This document shows positions 48,937 to 59,094 of a DNA stretch of 64,000 bases, in pieces (position 1 is the first letter of the stretch; each line of letters starts with the position of its first letter). The notes beneath the pieces are model-generated. The model saw nothing but the letters and a program-made list of their open reading frames with translations, was not told where the DNA came from and searched no databases. This DNA is from RGIG3002 sp964449325 (lineage in GTDB: Bacteria; Bacillota; Clostridia; Lachnospirales; Lachnospiraceae), in assembly GCA_964449325.1 (NCBI GenBank), contig CAYUYJ010000003.1, positions 62,001 through 126,000 on the forward strand, written 5' to 3'. The translations under genes were made by a program, and so were the position numbers.

Positions 48937-49845
48937 ATGCGAAAGAAAACGAAGGGTGGCAGCGTAGTTCGGGGTTCTGATCGTGTCATAGAAATAATGA
49001 TGCTTTTATTAATTCTTATATTTGTGATTGCTGTATTATACCCATTGTATTATGTAGTGATAGCATCTGTGTCTGATCCTTATGATGTATATGCCGGAAA
49101 AACATTTCTTTTGCCTTCAGGTTTCACCTTGGAGGGCTACATCCGAGTATTTAAGGAAAAAGCAATTGCTACGGGATATTTGAACAGTATTGTATACACT
49201 GCTTTGGGTATGTTGATTTCAACAGCACTGGTAATTACAACGGCCTATCCTTTATCAAAAAAGGAATTGCCGGGAAGAAAAGCAATCATGATTTTTTATC
49301 TCATAACCATGTATTTTACAGGTGGTTTGATACCTACGTATCTAGTTGTTGCTAAAACAGGGCTGCTTAATTCGGTATGGGCACTCATACTTCCGGGAGG
49401 GGTATCTGTATTTAATGTTATTGTAACAAGAACATACTTTGAAAGCAGTATCCCCAATGAACTATACGAAGCTGCTAAAATTGATGGATGTGGAAACTTG
49501 AAAATATTTCTGAAAATAGCATTACCACTGGCAAAGCCGATTATTGCCGTAATGGTAATCTTTGCAATGGTGGCATTTTGGAATGACTGGTTTACGGCAT
49601 TGATCTATATGGGTGATAAAGATAAATACCCATTACAACTGGCATTGAGACAAATATTAATTCAAAGCCAGGCATCGGCAAACGCCATGAGTGGTATGGA
49701 TGGAGGATATGCAGAAGCAAATAGGATCACAGAATTAATTAAATTTTCATCCATGGTTGTCGGTGCAGTACCGATGTTAATCGCATATCCTTTTGTACAG
49801 AAATATTTTGAAAAAGGATTTATGGTTGGGGCAGTAAAGGGTTAA
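48937..49845 (+). CDS. Sugar ABC transporter permease (YtcP-type)
   Basis: The 302-residue partner permease has six helices and the EAA loop ELYEAAKIDGCGNLKIFLKIALPLAKP. It pairs with the LplB-type subunit 16 bp upstream to form the membrane channel. AGAGGTGG precedes the start. Confidence 0.9.
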   Translation: MRKKTKGGSVVRGSDRVIEIMMLLLILIFVIAVLYPLYYVVIASVSDPYDVYAGKTFLLPSGFTLEGYIRVFKEKAIATGYLNSIVYTALGMLISTALVITTAYPLSKKELPGRKAIMIFYLITMYFTGGLIPTYLVVAKTGLLNSVWALILPGGVSVFNVIVTRTYFESSIPNELYEAAKIDGCGNLKIFLKIALPLAKPIIAVMVIFAMVAFWNDWFTALIYMGDKDKYPLQLALRQILIQSQASANAMSGMDGGYAEANRITELIKFSSMVVGAVPMLIAYPFVQKYFEKGFMVGAVKG

Positions 49846-49885
49846 TTATGGTAAAAGAACTTAATAATTGGAAGGGAGAATCAAT

Positions 49886-51502
49886 ATGAAAGAAAGAATG
49901 AAAAAGGTAGTAAGTATGTTGCTGGCAGGTACCATGGTGCTTGGGATGACTGCGTGCGGAAGTAAAAATGACAGTGCAAAAGGGCAGATCGATACGAGTG
50001 TAACGGATTTCCATATTTTTGCCGGAATCAGTGCCCTATCTCCGGATAACGCAGAAAAACCGGTGATTCAGCAGATGAACGAGGCAATGGGGGTAACGAT
50101 TAACTGGGATTGCATTTCAGGTGATACCTTAACAGAAAAGAAGAATCTGGTATTAAATTCCGGAACAGATATGCCGGATGCATTTATGGGGGCATCTCTT
50201 TCTGATTACGAAATTATCACAAATGGAAGTAACGGAATCTTTATTCCATTGGAATCCTATATCAATGAAGAAACGATGCCGAACTTAAGTAAACTGGTGG
50301 AAGAACGTCCCGAATTATTGGCAACCTGTACGATGCCGGATGGACATATTTATACTTTGCCTACAATTTCAGAAATGGGCTTTACCTATTCTGATGGAAA
50401 TAATTATTATATCGGCGCAATACCGCAGTTCATGGCAATTAATAAAGAATGGCTTGCAGCAGTAAATATGGATATGCCAACAACGATTGACGAGTTGCAT
50501 GATGTTCTGGTTGCATTTAAAGAAAATGACTGCAATGGAAATGGAGATCCAACTGATGAAATTCCTTTGTCATTTGAATGGGGACATTGGTGTGCAAATA
50601 TGACATCACTGTTTTCAGCGTTTGGTTTCACAGATTACAATGCTGATCACCGCGCAATCAAGGACGGAAAAGTGTATTATAATGCTTCTACAGAAAACTA
50701 TAAGGAAGCAATGGAATATTTCCACCAGTGGTATGCTGAAGGTTTGATTGATATGGAAGCATTTTCACAGGACGACAGCCAGTATATAGCAAAAGGTTCG
50801 GGTGAAGACGCAAGATTAGGAGTGTTTTCATGGTGGGAGATTCCGGAGGTAGTTGGAGATCATGCCGATGAGTATGAATATCTTACATTTTTATCAGGTG
50901 CAGATGGAACGTTGGGTGTTAATCTGAACGAACAGGGAACTACGGGACATGATAGATTTGCGATTACGAGTTCCTGCAAGAATCCGGAATTATTAATGAA
51001 ATGGATTGATCAGTGTTATGATCCCATTTTAAGCATGCAGATTATTTATGGACCAATCGGTGAGTACTTTGAAGAAGAACCGGATGAAAACGGAGTATTT
51101 ATCGAAACACCTGAGGCTGGAGGAAATTTGAAGGCAAAGACAGAACTTTGGGCACCAAACAGACAACTTAGTACAGACTTTGGTACATACTATTATATGG
51201 AAGACAGAGCAAAGCAAAGGCTTGATGATCTCTCCAACATCTGGTTTGAAAAGGTTAATAACTTTGAATACTATCCCAGCGTTGTATACTCCTTAGAGGA
51301 AACAGAGACAATTAATGAGTATATTAGCGATTTGAACGATTATGTATCTGAAACTTCTGCAAATTGGATTATTAGTGGTGGTGTGGAAGAAGAATGGGAT
51401 AAGTACATCAGCCAGCTTGAAAATATGGGTGTAAATGATGTGGTTGCTGCATGGCAGTCTGCATATGACAGATATGAGGAAGAAGTAAATAATTCACAAT
51501 AG
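49886..51502 (+). CDS. Extracellular solute-binding lipoprotein of the sugar importer
   Basis: ATG 49886 behind AAGGGAG starts a 538-residue protein with a lipoprotein signal ending LGMTAC, Cys24 being lipidated. The body is a large cluster-type binding protein like LipO/YtcQ that serves LplB/YtcP permeases. It would capture fructo-oligosaccharides given the downstream GH32 genes; that substrate is inferred. Confidence 0.9.
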   Translation: MKERMKKVVSMLLAGTMVLGMTACGSKNDSAKGQIDTSVTDFHIFAGISALSPDNAEKPVIQQMNEAMGVTINWDCISGDTLTEKKNLVLNSGTDMPDAFMGASLSDYEIITNGSNGIFIPLESYINEETMPNLSKLVEERPELLATCTMPDGHIYTLPTISEMGFTYSDGNNYYIGAIPQFMAINKEWLAAVNMDMPTTIDELHDVLVAFKENDCNGNGDPTDEIPLSFEWGHWCANMTSLFSAFGFTDYNADHRAIKDGKVYYNASTENYKEAMEYFHQWYAEGLIDMEAFSQDDSQYIAKGSGEDARLGVFSWWEIPEVVGDHADEYEYLTFLSGADGTLGVNLNEQGTTGHDRFAITSSCKNPELLMKWIDQCYDPILSMQIIYGPIGEYFEEEPDENGVFIETPEAGGNLKAKTELWAPNRQLSTDFGTYYYMEDRAKQRLDDLSNIWFEKVNNFEYYPSVVYSLEETETINEYISDLNDYVSETSANWIISGGVEEEWDKYISQLENMGVNDVVAAWQSAYDRYEEEVNNSQ

Positions 51503-51529
51503 TAATTTATTGACAGGGTAAGAGATATT

Positions 51530-53017
51530 ATGAAAAAACAGATTAAGATTAGCAGTAAGCTACAAAAGGCAAGAGAATATGAAGCATGCGCACTAGAGAA
51601 AGGCACGGCTACCCCAAAGCAGGATTTTCATGCTTGTGTTCCGGTAGGTTGGATGAACGATCCAAATGGCTTTTCGGAATATAACGGAGAAAAGCATCTA
51701 TTTTTTCAATATCATCCATATAATACGGCATGGGGTCCTATGCACTGGGGACATATGAAAACAACAGATTTTATTCGCTGGGAAAATATGCCGGCGGCAC
51801 TTGCTCCGGATAAAAAATATGATGGGTTTGGCTGTTTTTCCGGAAGCGCCATAGAATGGAAAGGCAGACATGTACTGGCATATACCGGTGTAGAACGGCG
51901 AAAAGAAGAGGATGGTCAGTGCAAAGATTATCAGATGCAGTGTATCGCCGTTGGAGATGGCGTCAATTATGAAAAAATAAAGGCAAATCCTGTGATTACA
52001 GGAGATAAGATACCGGAAGGTGATAGTGTCTTTGATTTTCGAGATCCGAAAATCTGGGCTGATGGTGATACAATCTACATGGTTGTTGGAAACCGTTCAA
52101 AGGATGGCAGTGGACAGATTTTGCTGTATAAAACTGTAGATTTAAAGAATTGGGAATTTGTTACAGTTTTAGATAAGTGCAATAACCGTTATGGAAAGAT
52201 GTGGGAATGCCCGGATTTCTTCAGATTGGAAGGAGAAGACATATTGATTGTATCTCCACAGGAAATGGAAGCAAGGGAAATTGAGTTTCATGCAGGTGAC
52301 GGGACAATTTACATTCTGGGCAGTTTTGAGAAAGAGAAGGCTGTCTTTACAGAGAAGGTGATCCGACCGCTTGATATGGGATTAGATTTTTATGCTCCTC
52401 AGACAATGCTTACTTCTGATGGAAGACGTATCATGATTGCGTGGTTGCAGGCATGGTGTGCAAGCTGGTTTGACGAGCGTGACGGATTCTGTGGCATGAT
52501 GACATTACCAAGAGAACTTCATGTGAAAAATGGTATCCTTTGCCAAAATCCGGTCAGGGAGCTGGAATCCTACTACCGGAACAAAGTTGAACTAAAAGAA
52601 ATTGTTCCGGGAGAAACTTATCAAAAGTATGAAGAACTGAGTGGCCGGGTACAAAATCTGGATATTACACTAGATGGAGAAAAATCTTATCAGTTTGAAA
52701 TACACCTTGCAGCAGATGATGTTCATTATACGGCAATTAAGTATGATAAGAAAGAGCAGATACTTACATTTGATAGGAGCAATTCCGGTGTTCGAAGGGA
52801 TGCAGCACATGAGAGAAGTATGAGAGTATTGTCAAATGATCGGATTGTAAAGCTTCGGATTGTAATGGATCGTTATTCCATCGAACTTTTTGTGAATGAT
52901 GGAGAGCAGGCAATGACATCCGTGATACGTACTCCAATTGGAACCAATGGTGTTTATATGAGAACACAGGGAAATGTAAAGGTTAGTGTAACAAAGCACG
53001 ATATATGCCTGCTGTAA
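51530..53017 (+). CDS. GH32 beta-fructofuranosidase (sucrose-6-phosphate hydrolase type)
   Basis: The 495-residue cytoplasmic enzyme has all three GH32 catalytic residues: nucleophile Asp44 in WMNDPNG, transition-state stabiliser Asp172 in FRDPK and acid/base Glu226 in WECPDFF. A C-terminal beta-sandwich follows from about 350. It hydrolyses fructosyl bonds of imported sucrose or short fructans. No PTS gene is present, so the substrate is probably non-phosphorylated oligosaccharide. Confidence 0.94.
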   Translation: MKKQIKISSKLQKAREYEACALEKGTATPKQDFHACVPVGWMNDPNGFSEYNGEKHLFFQYHPYNTAWGPMHWGHMKTTDFIRWENMPAALAPDKKYDGFGCFSGSAIEWKGRHVLAYTGVERRKEEDGQCKDYQMQCIAVGDGVNYEKIKANPVITGDKIPEGDSVFDFRDPKIWADGDTIYMVVGNRSKDGSGQILLYKTVDLKNWEFVTVLDKCNNRYGKMWECPDFFRLEGEDILIVSPQEMEAREIEFHAGDGTIYILGSFEKEKAVFTEKVIRPLDMGLDFYAPQTMLTSDGRRIMIAWLQAWCASWFDERDGFCGMMTLPRELHVKNGILCQNPVRELESYYRNKVELKEIVPGETYQKYEELSGRVQNLDITLDGEKSYQFEIHLAADDVHYTAIKYDKKEQILTFDRSNSGVRRDAAHERSMRVLSNDRIVKLRIVMDRYSIELFVNDGEQAMTSVIRTPIGTNGVYMRTQGNVKVSVTKHDICLL

Positions 53018-53027
53018 AGAGAAGAGA

Positions 53028-53072
53028 GCCAGAACGGAAGCGGCGTTATCGTCGTGGAAGTTCTGGCATTTT
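53028..53072 (+). terminator. Internal terminator/attenuator between GH32 and fructokinase
   Basis: GCCAGAAC pairs with GTTCTGGC around a 24-nt inner part and is followed by ATTTTT. It would reduce transcription into the fructokinase gene. Confidence 0.75.
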
Positions 53073-53132
53073 TGCGAATGGGCTCTGAATAGTTACCGTA
53101 AAATATAATCTGAATGGAAAGAGAGAATAATT

Positions 53133-54101
53133 ATGAGTAAAAACAAAGTTGTTGCATTAGGAGAATTGTTGATTGATTTTACTGAGAATGGAACATCCGA
53201 ACAGGGGAATCCATTATTGGAGGCAAATCCGGGAGGAGCACCCTGTAATGTATTAGCAATGTTGACAAAATTGGGTGTATCGACAGCTTTTATAGGCAAG
53301 GTTGGAAAAGATCAGTTTGGCAAAATGCTTAGACAAAAGATAGAGGCAATGGGAATTGATGCCCGATATTTATACGAGGATGAAAAAATCCATACGACAC
53401 TTGCATTTGTACATACTTATGAGGATGGAGAACGTGACTTTTCATTTTATCGGAATCCCGGAGCAGATATGATGCTTACAGAAGATGAGATACCTGACAG
53501 TTTGATTCAGACTGCGGATATTTTTCACTTTGGAACTTTATCCATGACCCATGAGGGAGTAAGAAATGCAACAAAAAGAGCAGTTGCAGTAGCAAAAAAA
53601 GCAGGATGCCTGATATCCTTTGATCCGAACCTGCGTCCGCCTCTGTGGGATAGCCTGGAAGAAGCAAAAGAGCAGACTGCATATGGACTGGAACACTGTG
53701 ACATTTTGAAAATATCCGATAATGAAGTACAGTGGTTTACCGGGAAGGAAGACTATGATGAAGGAATACGGATGATTCAAGAAAAATATCAGATTCCATT
53801 GATTGTGTTATCCATGGGAAAAGAGGGAAGCCGTGCATATTATGGAAAATCACGAGTGGAGGAAAAACCATTTTTGCAGGAGAGAACGATTGAAACAACC
53901 GGCGCGGGAGATACATTCGGAGCATGTATTCTGAATTATGTGTTAGAGCATAGCTTAGAACATTTGGAAGAGAAGCAGCTATCAGAAATGCTTATCTTTG
54001 CAAATGCGGCGGCATCCATTATTACAACAAGAAAGGGAGCGCTTTGTGTGATGCCGGAGAAGGAGGAAATACTTTCACTCATAAAGGAGAAACGAAGATG
54101 A
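53133..54101 (+). CDS. Fructokinase, PfkB family
   Basis: The 322-residue ribokinase-fold protein has the N-terminal GELLIDF, the substrate loop NPGGAPCNV and the catalytic GAGDTFGA with Asp260. It phosphorylates fructose released by the GH32 enzymes to fructose-6-phosphate. Its stop overlaps the next gene (ATGA). Confidence 0.92.
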   Translation: MSKNKVVALGELLIDFTENGTSEQGNPLLEANPGGAPCNVLAMLTKLGVSTAFIGKVGKDQFGKMLRQKIEAMGIDARYLYEDEKIHTTLAFVHTYEDGERDFSFYRNPGADMMLTEDEIPDSLIQTADIFHFGTLSMTHEGVRNATKRAVAVAKKAGCLISFDPNLRPPLWDSLEEAKEQTAYGLEHCDILKISDNEVQWFTGKEDYDEGIRMIQEKYQIPLIVLSMGKEGSRAYYGKSRVEEKPFLQERTIETTGAGDTFGACILNYVLEHSLEHLEEKQLSEMLIFANAAASIITTRKGALCVMPEKEEILSLIKEKRR

Positions 54102-56107
54102 GAAAAGACTATCAGGCGGAACTAAATGGATATTCCAACTATATTATAGAAGAGGCATCTGAGGGCTTTGTTGATAATTTCACACTTACTATTGTCTGTA
54201 CACCTTATACATATGAATCGGGTATCAGTGGAATCTTAAGTGATTTTTCTGCCTGTGAAAAAAGAGGCCTTATAGTCGGAGTGAAGAAACGAGGAATTGT
54301 AAATGTAAAAATAGGGTTAGATAAACTCGTATTTGAAATAGAAAGTCTGACAGAGCAAATGAAATTTCAGACAAGGAATATTCTTACAATTGCCTTTTGG
54401 GGAACAGCAGGCTGGTGTGATTTGTATGTAAATGGGGTGCTATCGAATCGAAAACAGTTTCCAAGGCATAGCAGGGTTTTGTTTTCACAGAAAGAGTGTT
54501 ATGTGGGGAAATATGTAGATGAAAAAGAATTTACAGAGAAGACCAGATGCGGAGTCTTTCATGGAAATTTGGATTTTATCGAATTCACAAGGGAATATCA
54601 GGATTATGAGCAGATAACAAAGATTCATAATCAGGTGAACGAGCCGGAACGGAAGGAAATTAATCTCTATCAAACACAGGATTTTAGTAATGATATATAT
54701 AGGCCGGTTTATCATTTGATGCCACCCGGCAAGTGGATGAATGAACCCCATGCACCATTTTATTTCAATGGAAAATACCATATTTTTTATCAGGCAAATC
54801 CACATGCACCTGTATGGGACAATCTCTGCTGGGGACATCTTGTTAGTAAAGATATGATAGGCTGGACGGATGCCGGGATTGCTTTGTATCCAGATAATGA
54901 GAAGATTGATAATGATGGTTGTTGGTCCGGAAGCGCCTGTATGGATGATAATGGAAATCCCATACTATTCTATACAGCCGGAAATAATAAGGAATTGCCG
55001 AATCAGAGTGTTGCAATTGCTCGCCCTCAAAATAAGGATGATTTGGAATTAAAAAATTGGGTAAAAGAAGGAGTTGTACTTCGCCAGAGCATAGGAAATG
55101 GGTTCCTTGGAGAATTTAGAGATCCTTTTGTCTGGAGAAAAGATGATACATACTTTTGCTTAGTTGGTACCGGTGATGAAGATAATGGTGGAGGTAATGC
55201 TTTGGTTTATACCAGTAGTGACTTGAAAAAATTTACCTGCCATGGATTCTTGTTAGATTATGATTATGAAGGTTGTAAAGAAGTTGGTCATGTGTGGGAA
55301 CTACCGGTATTGCTGCCTTTAAATAATGAGGAAGGCGAGTACTGTTGTGATATTCTCCTGTTCTGCGCCTGTCAGATTGAAAAAGAAGTAGTGGAAACAT
55401 ATTATTTTCTTGGTAAATTTGATTACAAGAAAAAGAAATTCCATAAATTCCATGAATATCCGCGTCTGGTTGATTTGGGATATGGAACATTTACAGGCCC
55501 AAGCGGATTTGTTACACCGGATGGGAGAAGTGTTGTCTTTACGATAGCGCAGGGAAAAAGGCAGCCAGAGAAAGAGTACTATTCTGGATGGGCACATAAT
55601 GGAGGAATGCCGATTGAACTATGGATGAAAGACAATGCTTTGTGTATTGCACCGATATCTGAGGTAAAGCACTATTTTTCAAAATGTATTATGTCGGAAG
55701 AAAACCAAAGTGTGGATTTAGGAATACCTATATTTCAGTCTGAAAATATCTTGGAACACCACTTTAGTGTAATTTCGCAAGGCAACTACTTGGAATTGAC
55801 TTTTGAATGGAAAGATGATGGATATATCATTTCATATAATCGAAAAACAAAAGAATGGAAAACACTATCCAAAAAAAACGATGTTATGATAAGCAAGATT
55901 AGAAATGAAGAGGATCTTGTTGATATTGGCAAAGAAGACATAAAAGTGGAATGCTTTATTGACCATTCCATGATAGAAATCTTTATCAATGACAGAAAAG
56001 GTATGACGCTGCGTAGTTATCCTTTCTGTGAAAAAAACAGAGTTTATGTGAAGACAGACGGAATATGTAGTGTGTCTGTTTGGGAGTATGATAAAAATGC
56101 AGATTGA
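54098..56107 (+). CDS. GH32-family protein with N-terminal lectin-like domain and atypical catalytic motif
   Basis: The start at ATG 54098 follows AAAGGAG and overlaps the fructokinase stop. Of 669 residues, 1-180 form a LamG/concanavalin-like domain, about 205-520 a GH32 five-blade propeller and the rest a beta-sandwich. The stabiliser Asp342 (FRDPF) and acid/base-type Glu401 (WELP) are present. The nucleophile motif WMNDPNG is WMNEPHA here, giving Glu216 instead of Asp. No signal peptide, so cytoplasmic. It may act on an unusual fructan linkage or fructose dianhydride. Confidence 0.88.
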   Translation: MRKDYQAELNGYSNYIIEEASEGFVDNFTLTIVCTPYTYESGISGILSDFSACEKRGLIVGVKKRGIVNVKIGLDKLVFEIESLTEQMKFQTRNILTIAFWGTAGWCDLYVNGVLSNRKQFPRHSRVLFSQKECYVGKYVDEKEFTEKTRCGVFHGNLDFIEFTREYQDYEQITKIHNQVNEPERKEINLYQTQDFSNDIYRPVYHLMPPGKWMNEPHAPFYFNGKYHIFYQANPHAPVWDNLCWGHLVSKDMIGWTDAGIALYPDNEKIDNDGCWSGSACMDDNGNPILFYTAGNNKELPNQSVAIARPQNKDDLELKNWVKEGVVLRQSIGNGFLGEFRDPFVWRKDDTYFCLVGTGDEDNGGGNALVYTSSDLKKFTCHGFLLDYDYEGCKEVGHVWELPVLLPLNNEEGEYCCDILLFCACQIEKEVVETYYFLGKFDYKKKKFHKFHEYPRLVDLGYGTFTGPSGFVTPDGRSVVFTIAQGKRQPEKEYYSGWAHNGGMPIELWMKDNALCIAPISEVKHYFSKCIMSEENQSVDLGIPIFQSENILEHHFSVISQGNYLELTFEWKDDGYIISYNRKTKEWKTLSKKNDVMISKIRNEEDLVDIGKEDIKVECFIDHSMIEIFINDRKGMTLRSYPFCEKNRVYVKTDGICSVSVWEYDKNAD

Positions 56108-57428
56108 CATGACGGTTGGGAAGCCCGGAAAACTGATACTTGCTTTTATCAAACCTGTGATTGTAGGAAACATATTTCAGCAGCTTTACAGTATGGCAGA
56201 TGCGGTAATTGTGGGGCGATGTCTGGGGGTAGAAGCATTGGCAGCAGTTGGCTCTACAGGAAGTATAACAGGAATGATGCTGGGATTTTTGATAGGGTTT
56301 ACCACAGGACTGACAATGTATGGTGCACAGAAATTTGGTGGGAAGGATTGGATAGGTGTAAAAAAAAGTGCTGGAAATGGAATTGTGATTGCACTTTTAG
56401 TAACACTTTTGGGTACAGTCACAAGTATAGGATTGATAGATAAAATTCTGCAGTGGATTAATACCCCGTCCGACATTTATTATTTGTCAAAGAATTACCT
56501 TTTGGTTATGTGCTGTGGTTTTTTATTTATGGTAGCGTACAATATGTGTGCAAGTCTTTTACGGTCTGTTGGAAACAGCAAAATGCCTCTTTTCTTTTTG
56601 GTGATTTCTTCTGTTTTAAATGTAGTAATGGATCTTGTGTTTATTATTGTGTTTCATTGGGGAGTTATCGGTGCGGCTGCTGCAACAGTGCTGTCACAGG
56701 GAATTTCGGCGTGTCTGTGTATTATTTATATTATCAAATATGTTCCCGTATTACACCTGACAAAAGAAAGCCTGAGATTGGACTGGAATGTTTTATCAAA
56801 GCAGTTGTCTATTGGAATACCAATGGCACTTCAATATTCAATCACAGCTATCGGATGTATTATTTTGCAAAGCGTTTTGAATATGTTTGGTTCTACAGCG
56901 ATTGCAGCCTATATCGCTGCTGTTAAAATTGAATGCCTTGTGACCCAGCCGTATCCGGCGTTAGGGGTAACAATGGCTGCTTATGCAGCTCAGAATAAGG
57001 GGAATCAAGATATAGAGCGAATACGCATAGGTGTGAAGAAGGGATTTCAATATTGCCTAATTTATTCAGTTGCTATACTTGTTCTGGTAAATATGTTTTT
57101 GCCGTATCTTCTGCCAATGTTTATTTCCGGTAAGCAAATACATGATGCATTAAGCTACGCGAAAATATTTACATGGATAGATAGCATATGCTATCTGCCG
57201 CTTGGATGTATTTTTCTTTTCAGAGAAACATTGCAGGGAAGCGGGCATGCATTATTTCCAATGATTGGAGGAATTTTGGAAATGATTTGCAGGATTGTCA
57301 TTTCAATGATTGCATCAGCACATCTGAGTTTTGAGTTTGTTTGTATAGCAAATGCGGGAACGTGGGTTATTACTGCGATATATATTATGGTAGTATATGC
57401 CCTTTATATAAAAAAGAATAAAATTTAG
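56097..57428 (+). CDS. MATE-family transporter
   Basis: ATG 56097 (overlapping the GH32 stop, GGGAG upstream) starts a 443-residue, 12-helix MATE protein, with MTVGKPGKLILAFIKPVIVGNIFQQLYSMADAVIVGR as the typical first helix region. MATE proteins exchange Na+ or H+ for organic compounds, usually drugs. Translational coupling to the fructan operon suggests instead export of a sugar-derived product. This is context inference. Confidence 0.88.
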   Translation: MQIDMTVGKPGKLILAFIKPVIVGNIFQQLYSMADAVIVGRCLGVEALAAVGSTGSITGMMLGFLIGFTTGLTMYGAQKFGGKDWIGVKKSAGNGIVIALLVTLLGTVTSIGLIDKILQWINTPSDIYYLSKNYLLVMCCGFLFMVAYNMCASLLRSVGNSKMPLFFLVISSVLNVVMDLVFIIVFHWGVIGAAAATVLSQGISACLCIIYIIKYVPVLHLTKESLRLDWNVLSKQLSIGIPMALQYSITAIGCIILQSVLNMFGSTAIAAYIAAVKIECLVTQPYPALGVTMAAYAAQNKGNQDIERIRIGVKKGFQYCLIYSVAILVLVNMFLPYLLPMFISGKQIHDALSYAKIFTWIDSICYLPLGCIFLFRETLQGSGHALFPMIGGILEMICRIVISMIASAHLSFEFVCIANAGTWVITAIYIMVVYALYIKKNKI

Positions 57429-57559
57429 TATATATTGAGAATTATTGATAGAGAAAGTAAAAATATTTATGATTGTCGGAATGAAAAGATGGTAAGTATT
57501 GTAAAGATGGGAGCGGATTAGCTTTACAGCAGCATATCGGTCAGTTAGCAGAAGATGTG

Positions 57560-57600
57560 AAAGCATCAGTCATTAGGTTGGCTGGTGCTTTTGTTTTTGT
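57560..57600 (+). terminator. Terminator-like hairpin after the MATE gene
   Basis: AAAGCATCAGT pairs with GCTGGTGCTTT (two G-T) and is followed by a T-rich tract. The remaining 57429-57640 sequence shows no gene. Confidence 0.65.
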
Positions 57601-57641
57601 ATATGTAATAACAATGACTTTTTTTGTTATTTTCATATTTC

Positions 57642-57672
57642 CTCTTGACTTTGACGTAACGTCATAGTATAC
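57642..57672 (+). promoter_or_regulatory. MerR/TipA-like promoter with perfect palindrome
   Basis: CTTGACTT is followed by the perfect 13-bp palindrome TGACGT-A-ACGTCA (about 57651-57663) and TATACAAT. The distance from TTGACT to TACAAT is 19 bp, typical of MerR-type regulation. Confidence 0.65.
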
Positions 57673-57760
57673 AATTCGTTTTGTTGAGTGGAACAAACAG
57701 TTGTCGAGACGGGTTTATGGAAGCGACAGGAACCTGAGACGTTTCAGAACGGAGGAAAAT

Positions 57761-58204
57761 ATGAAAAAGAATAAAAATCAGAATATAAATCAAACGATGG
57801 ACCAATACGAGGCTGAGGCTATTGAACGCTGGGGCGAACGTGCGGAGAACTCTATACAATTATGGAAAAGCTATACAGGCGACCAGCGTGACATGGTATT
57901 GCGTGCGATGGACGAAAACTATGAGGAGATAGCCAGACTGATGCGCGAAGGTGCTGCAATGGGTTCGCCGGAAGTACAGGAGCGTATCAGAACATGGCAT
58001 GAACAGCTTTACTATTTCTATGAACCCTCAATCGAGATGGTTGAGAGTTTGGGAGATATGTACAAGAACGATCCGGAATTTCGCAAGTATTATGAGAAAA
58101 TTGATCCGGATCTCCCGGACTTCTTTGGCGATTCCATCGCATATTATGCGGATGAGTTGGCAACAAGATGGCTGGAGACCCAGTATTTACAATTAGAAGA
58201 ATAG
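57761..58204 (+). CDS. Stand-alone TipAS-type ligand-binding protein
   Basis: The 147-residue protein starts at ATG 57761 with GGAGG. It has the TipAS globin-like pattern: EAEAIERWGERAENS near 18-32, a central DENYEEIARLMREGAAMGSPEVQ and a helical end. In full-length TipA this domain follows a MerR HTH and traps thiopeptide antibiotics; here the HTH is absent. It is 12 bp before an AAA+ ATPase gene and behind a MerR-like promoter. Likely a drug- or peptide-binding protein. Confidence 0.75.
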   Translation: MKKNKNQNINQTMDQYEAEAIERWGERAENSIQLWKSYTGDQRDMVLRAMDENYEEIARLMREGAAMGSPEVQERIRTWHEQLYYFYEPSIEMVESLGDMYKNDPEFRKYYEKIDPDLPDFFGDSIAYYADELATRWLETQYLQLEE

Positions 58205-58216
58205 GAAGTGAAAAAC

Positions 58217-59077
58217 ATGAACACAAACGAAAGATTTATACCACCATTATTACAAAAAGATAAGGCAGAGATGCCGTTTATTTTAGAAAAACCCAGAAAA
58301 ACATTGGATGATTTAGTACTGCCGGAGGCAACGAGACAGCAGATTGACAGTTTGTTGCAGAAGGTAAAGCTGCATGAAATTCTATATGAAAACTTTGGTT
58401 TGGGAAAGGTGGACTTGAGCGGAGGCCGTACAGCTATCAACTTATACGGACCTCCGGGAACAGGTAAATCCGTTACGGCAGAAGCAATAGCAAATGCTTT
58501 GGGCAAATCTATGATTCGTGTCAACTATGCGGAAATTGAATCCAAATTTGTGGGAGAAACGCCCAAAAATATCAAGGAGGCATTTCGATTTGCAAAAGAA
58601 AATGATGCTATTTTATTTTTTGATGAGGCGGATTCCATTTTAGGAAAAAGGCTTTCCAATGTCAGCCAGAGTACAGACCACGCTGTAAACGTCAGCCGTT
58701 CTGTTATGTTACTTGAGCTGGATTCCTTTAAGGGAGTAACGTTGTTCGCAACCAACTTTATGTCCAATTATGACAGCGCTTTCGTGCGTCGTATCATCGG
58801 GCATATCGAAATGCCGTTACCGACCGAGCAGGGAAGGATGCAGCTTTATCAAAAGATGATTCCCGCTGAATATCCGTTAGGAATTACGGATGAGGAACTG
58901 TATCACATTGTTTGCCATTCGGAAGGTTTATCAGGGGCAGAGCTTTTAAATGTTGTCATTAATGCAGCTACTTTTGCATTGAACCGAGAGGGTATTCAGT
59001 GTCAGGTCAGACTGCATGATTTTGAACTTGCGATTGAAGGAGTCAAGAAGGCCAAAAAGGCAAACTGCCAGATATAA
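58217..59077 (+). CDS. AAA+ ATPase of the FtsH/Vps4-like class
   Basis: ATG 58217 with AGGAAGTG upstream is preferred. The 286-residue single AAA+ module has Walker A GPPGTGKS (78-85), Walker B ILFFDEAD (Asp136/Glu137), sensor 1 FATNF, an Arg finger region FVRRI and a C-terminal lid. The ~70-residue N-terminus is short and no protease domain is fused, so it is an unfoldase/remodeller without an obvious partner. It is paired in an operon with the TipAS protein. Confidence 0.85.
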   Translation: MNTNERFIPPLLQKDKAEMPFILEKPRKTLDDLVLPEATRQQIDSLLQKVKLHEILYENFGLGKVDLSGGRTAINLYGPPGTGKSVTAEAIANALGKSMIRVNYAEIESKFVGETPKNIKEAFRFAKENDAILFFDEADSILGKRLSNVSQSTDHAVNVSRSVMLLELDSFKGVTLFATNFMSNYDSAFVRRIIGHIEMPLPTEQGRMQLYQKMIPAEYPLGITDEELYHIVCHSEGLSGAELLNVVINAATFALNREGIQCQVRLHDFELAIEGVKKAKKANCQI

Positions 59078-59094
59078 TCTGACGGGAGAAGAGC

